From: Candidatus Scalindua sp.
GTDB lineage: Bacteria > Planctomycetota > Brocadiia > Brocadiales > Scalinduaceae
Assembly: GCA_018648405.1 (NCBI GenBank)
Contig: JABGRF010000234.1
Coordinates: 1 to 34,449, forward strand
Direction: 5' to 3'
DNA: 34,449 nucleotides
The notes under the pieces are model-generated. The model was not told the origin of the DNA, did not search any database, and saw nothing but the letters and a program-made list of their open reading frames with translations. This document shows, one piece after another, positions 33,200 through 34,449 of the stretch (the first letter of the stretch is position 1; every line of letters starts with the position of its first letter). Made by a program: the position numbers and the translations under genes.

Positions 33200-34449
33200 C
33201 TATTTTAACATGCCTTCAGTTACTTTAAGTTCAATACCACAGGCCGGACAAGTGATTTTGTCCCCAGCTTTTGCATCAGGCGGTACTGGAAGTTCAAGTT
33301 TACAAACAGGGCACAAAAACCCACGAAAAGTGCTGAACCGGGAATCTAAATCAAACATCTGTTTTAGAAGCTTTTTATCAATTTCTGCGTAATTCGTTTT
33401 GTTTTTTATAACCTTTGTAATTTCTCTGGCCTCCTGCGCATTGCCAACAAACAACGCTCCAACTACTTTGTCATTTTTTAAGACAAGCTTTTTATAGACG
33501 TCAGTCTCAGGGTGAGGATAGTCACCCCTCATTATCTTATAGTCTCCATTTAATGGATTTGAGGCCCCTATTGATACTATATCAATTCCGCAAATTTGTG
33601 TTGCACTAATGCTTGCGATATCATCATATTCCGCGTCGTTACCCGCCATATTTGAACCTGCGACCTGTCCCTGTTTCCATGCCTTCAACCATCGGACATT
33701 AATCTCCGGAATTTCAGCATCCAAATCGGCTGGCAATTGAGCGACATCACCGGCAGCATAAATGTTGTCAAAATTAGTAAGCATTTTGTTGTTTACCAAA
33801 ATGCCGTTGTCAGTATTGATACCGCTCTCACTCAAAAAGCCAATACTGGGTTGTAATTTGTCAACAATACCAAGAATCTGGCAATCAATGAGTTCATCGT
33901 CTGTAGTGATTATTCCATGGACTAGTCTGTCTTTAACATGAACTTCTTTTATATCAGTATCCGGTTTTATCGTAATGCCTTTTTCCTTCAATCTGAGCAT
34001 AAGTATGTCGGAAGCATCTTTGTCCATGATTTCAGGCCATAGTCTATTTCCTCGTAGTAGATAGGTTACCTCGATTCCACTACTGTGCAAGGCTTCTGTA
34101 AGCGACAATGTCAAAAAATCTTCACCGACAACTACAGCACTTTTTGCGGATTTAACCCTTTCCTTTATATTTTTGGCATCATCAATCGTTTTTAATTGGA
34201 CGATGCCTCCATTTAAATCGCTTCCCGGATAGCTCCTCCTTTTTATTGAACCACCTGTTGCGATTAGTAATGAGTCATAATTTATAGCAGTATCATCCTT
34301 TAAAATAACCTCATTAGTGTCAGGTCTGATACCGATTACCGTTTTGCCAAGGTGTGAAGTGATATTGTTTTTTTCATAAAAATCCTTCTTTTTCCCCCAC
34401 AACCTCTCTTCTTCAACCTTTCCGGCAACAAATCCCGGAAGCTGAGGCC
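33200..34449 (-). CDS. FAD/NAD(P)-dependent oxidoreductase with C-terminal Cys4 domain (5' end beyond window)
   Basis: The frame is open through the right edge (PQLPGFVAGKVEEERLWG reads in frame), so the N-terminal FAD-binding part is missing. Seen are SLLIATGG, the NAD-binding region SAVVVGEDFLTLSLTEALHS, and NIYAAGDVAQLP, all from the pyridine nucleotide-disulfide oxidoreductase family (NADH-rubredoxin reductase, NirB N-terminus and relatives). The last 40 residues form a Cys4 zinc- or iron-ribbon (CPVC and CPAC). Such an enzyme reduces rubredoxin-like carriers with NAD(P)H. It heads the desulforedoxin and ferritin-like genes, which makes that role likely. Confidence 0.9.
   Translation of the reverse strand, partial: PQLPGFVAGKVEEERLWGKKKDFYEKNNITSHLGKTVIGIRPDTNEVILKDDTAINYDSLLIATGGSIKRRSYPGSDLNGGIVQLKTIDDAKNIKERVKSAKSAVVVGEDFLTLSLTEALHSSGIEVTYLLRGNRLWPEIMDKDASDILMLRLKEKGITIKPDTDIKEVHVKDRLVHGIITTDDELIDCQILGIVDKLQPSIGFLSESGINTDNGILVNNKMLTNFDNIYAAGDVAQLPADLDAEIPEINVRWLKAWKQGQVAGSNMAGNDAEYDDIASISATQICGIDIVSIGASNPLNGDYKIMRGDYPHPETDVYKKLVLKNDKVVGALFVGNAQEAREITKVIKNKTNYAEIDKKLLKQMFDLDSRFSTFRGFLCPVCKLELPVPPDAKAGDKITCPACGIELKVTEGMLK

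Overview
The window looks like chromosomal DNA of a moderately AT-rich Gram-negative-type bacterium. The gene set recalls planctomycetes of the anammox group (Brocadiales: Kuenenia, Brocadia, Scalindua): a fused CcoN-CcoO cbb3 oxidase operon, SPFH proteins with His-rich tails, a long TPR protein, and tandem desulforedoxin, rubredoxin and ferritin-like proteins. No hydrazine, ammonium or nitrite gene and no rRNA is present, so this placement is an inference from gene style only.

Layout. 1-1479 (-): a B12-binding radical SAM protein cut by the left edge. 1681-2296 (+): two small genes of unknown role. 2312-6613 (-): bioA, a membrane protein and an 18-repeat TPR protein in one run. 6614-7056 holds no convincing gene. 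7057-9327 (-): a BI-1/YccA-type membrane protein and trpE, with a strong promoter in front of trpE. 9480-12892 (+): an acidic-headed membrane protein and two SPFH proteins with His-rich tails, converging tail to tail on a secreted coiled-coil protein (12886-14406, -) that also carries a His-rich repeat. 14621-15667 (-): an NAD-dependent epimerase-like protein. 15841-16535: a 53-residue lysine-rich protein that is easy to miss, a GC-rich multi-hairpin element, and a 63-residue unknown. 16839-17456 (-): a lipoprotein.

17564-21661 (+): a promoter with a long hairpin-bearing leader, then gap, pgk, rpe and accD (central carbon and fatty acid metabolism), followed by tRNA-Asn(GUU) and a terminator. 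21867-22445 (-): a secreted DUF1566 (Lcl-type) protein. 22541-22624: a frameshifted tail of a sulfatase-modifying-factor (FGE) domain.

22625-30935 (-): a full cbb3 cytochrome oxidase locus. In transcription order it holds a cytochrome c'-like protein, ccoI (copper ATPase), ccoS, fused ccoNO, ccoQ (56 aa), a monohaem ccoP, ccoG, and a UreH/TauE-type membrane protein. 31514-34449 (-): an oxygen and peroxide defence style cluster in the order FAD oxidoreductase with a C-terminal Cys4 domain, double desulforedoxin, rubredoxin-desulforedoxin, two ferritin-like proteins and a 42-residue desulforedoxin. The cbb3 and redox-defence blocks lie side by side on one strand, suggesting a combined low-oxygen respiration and detoxification region. 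There is no CRISPR array and no intact insertion sequence.
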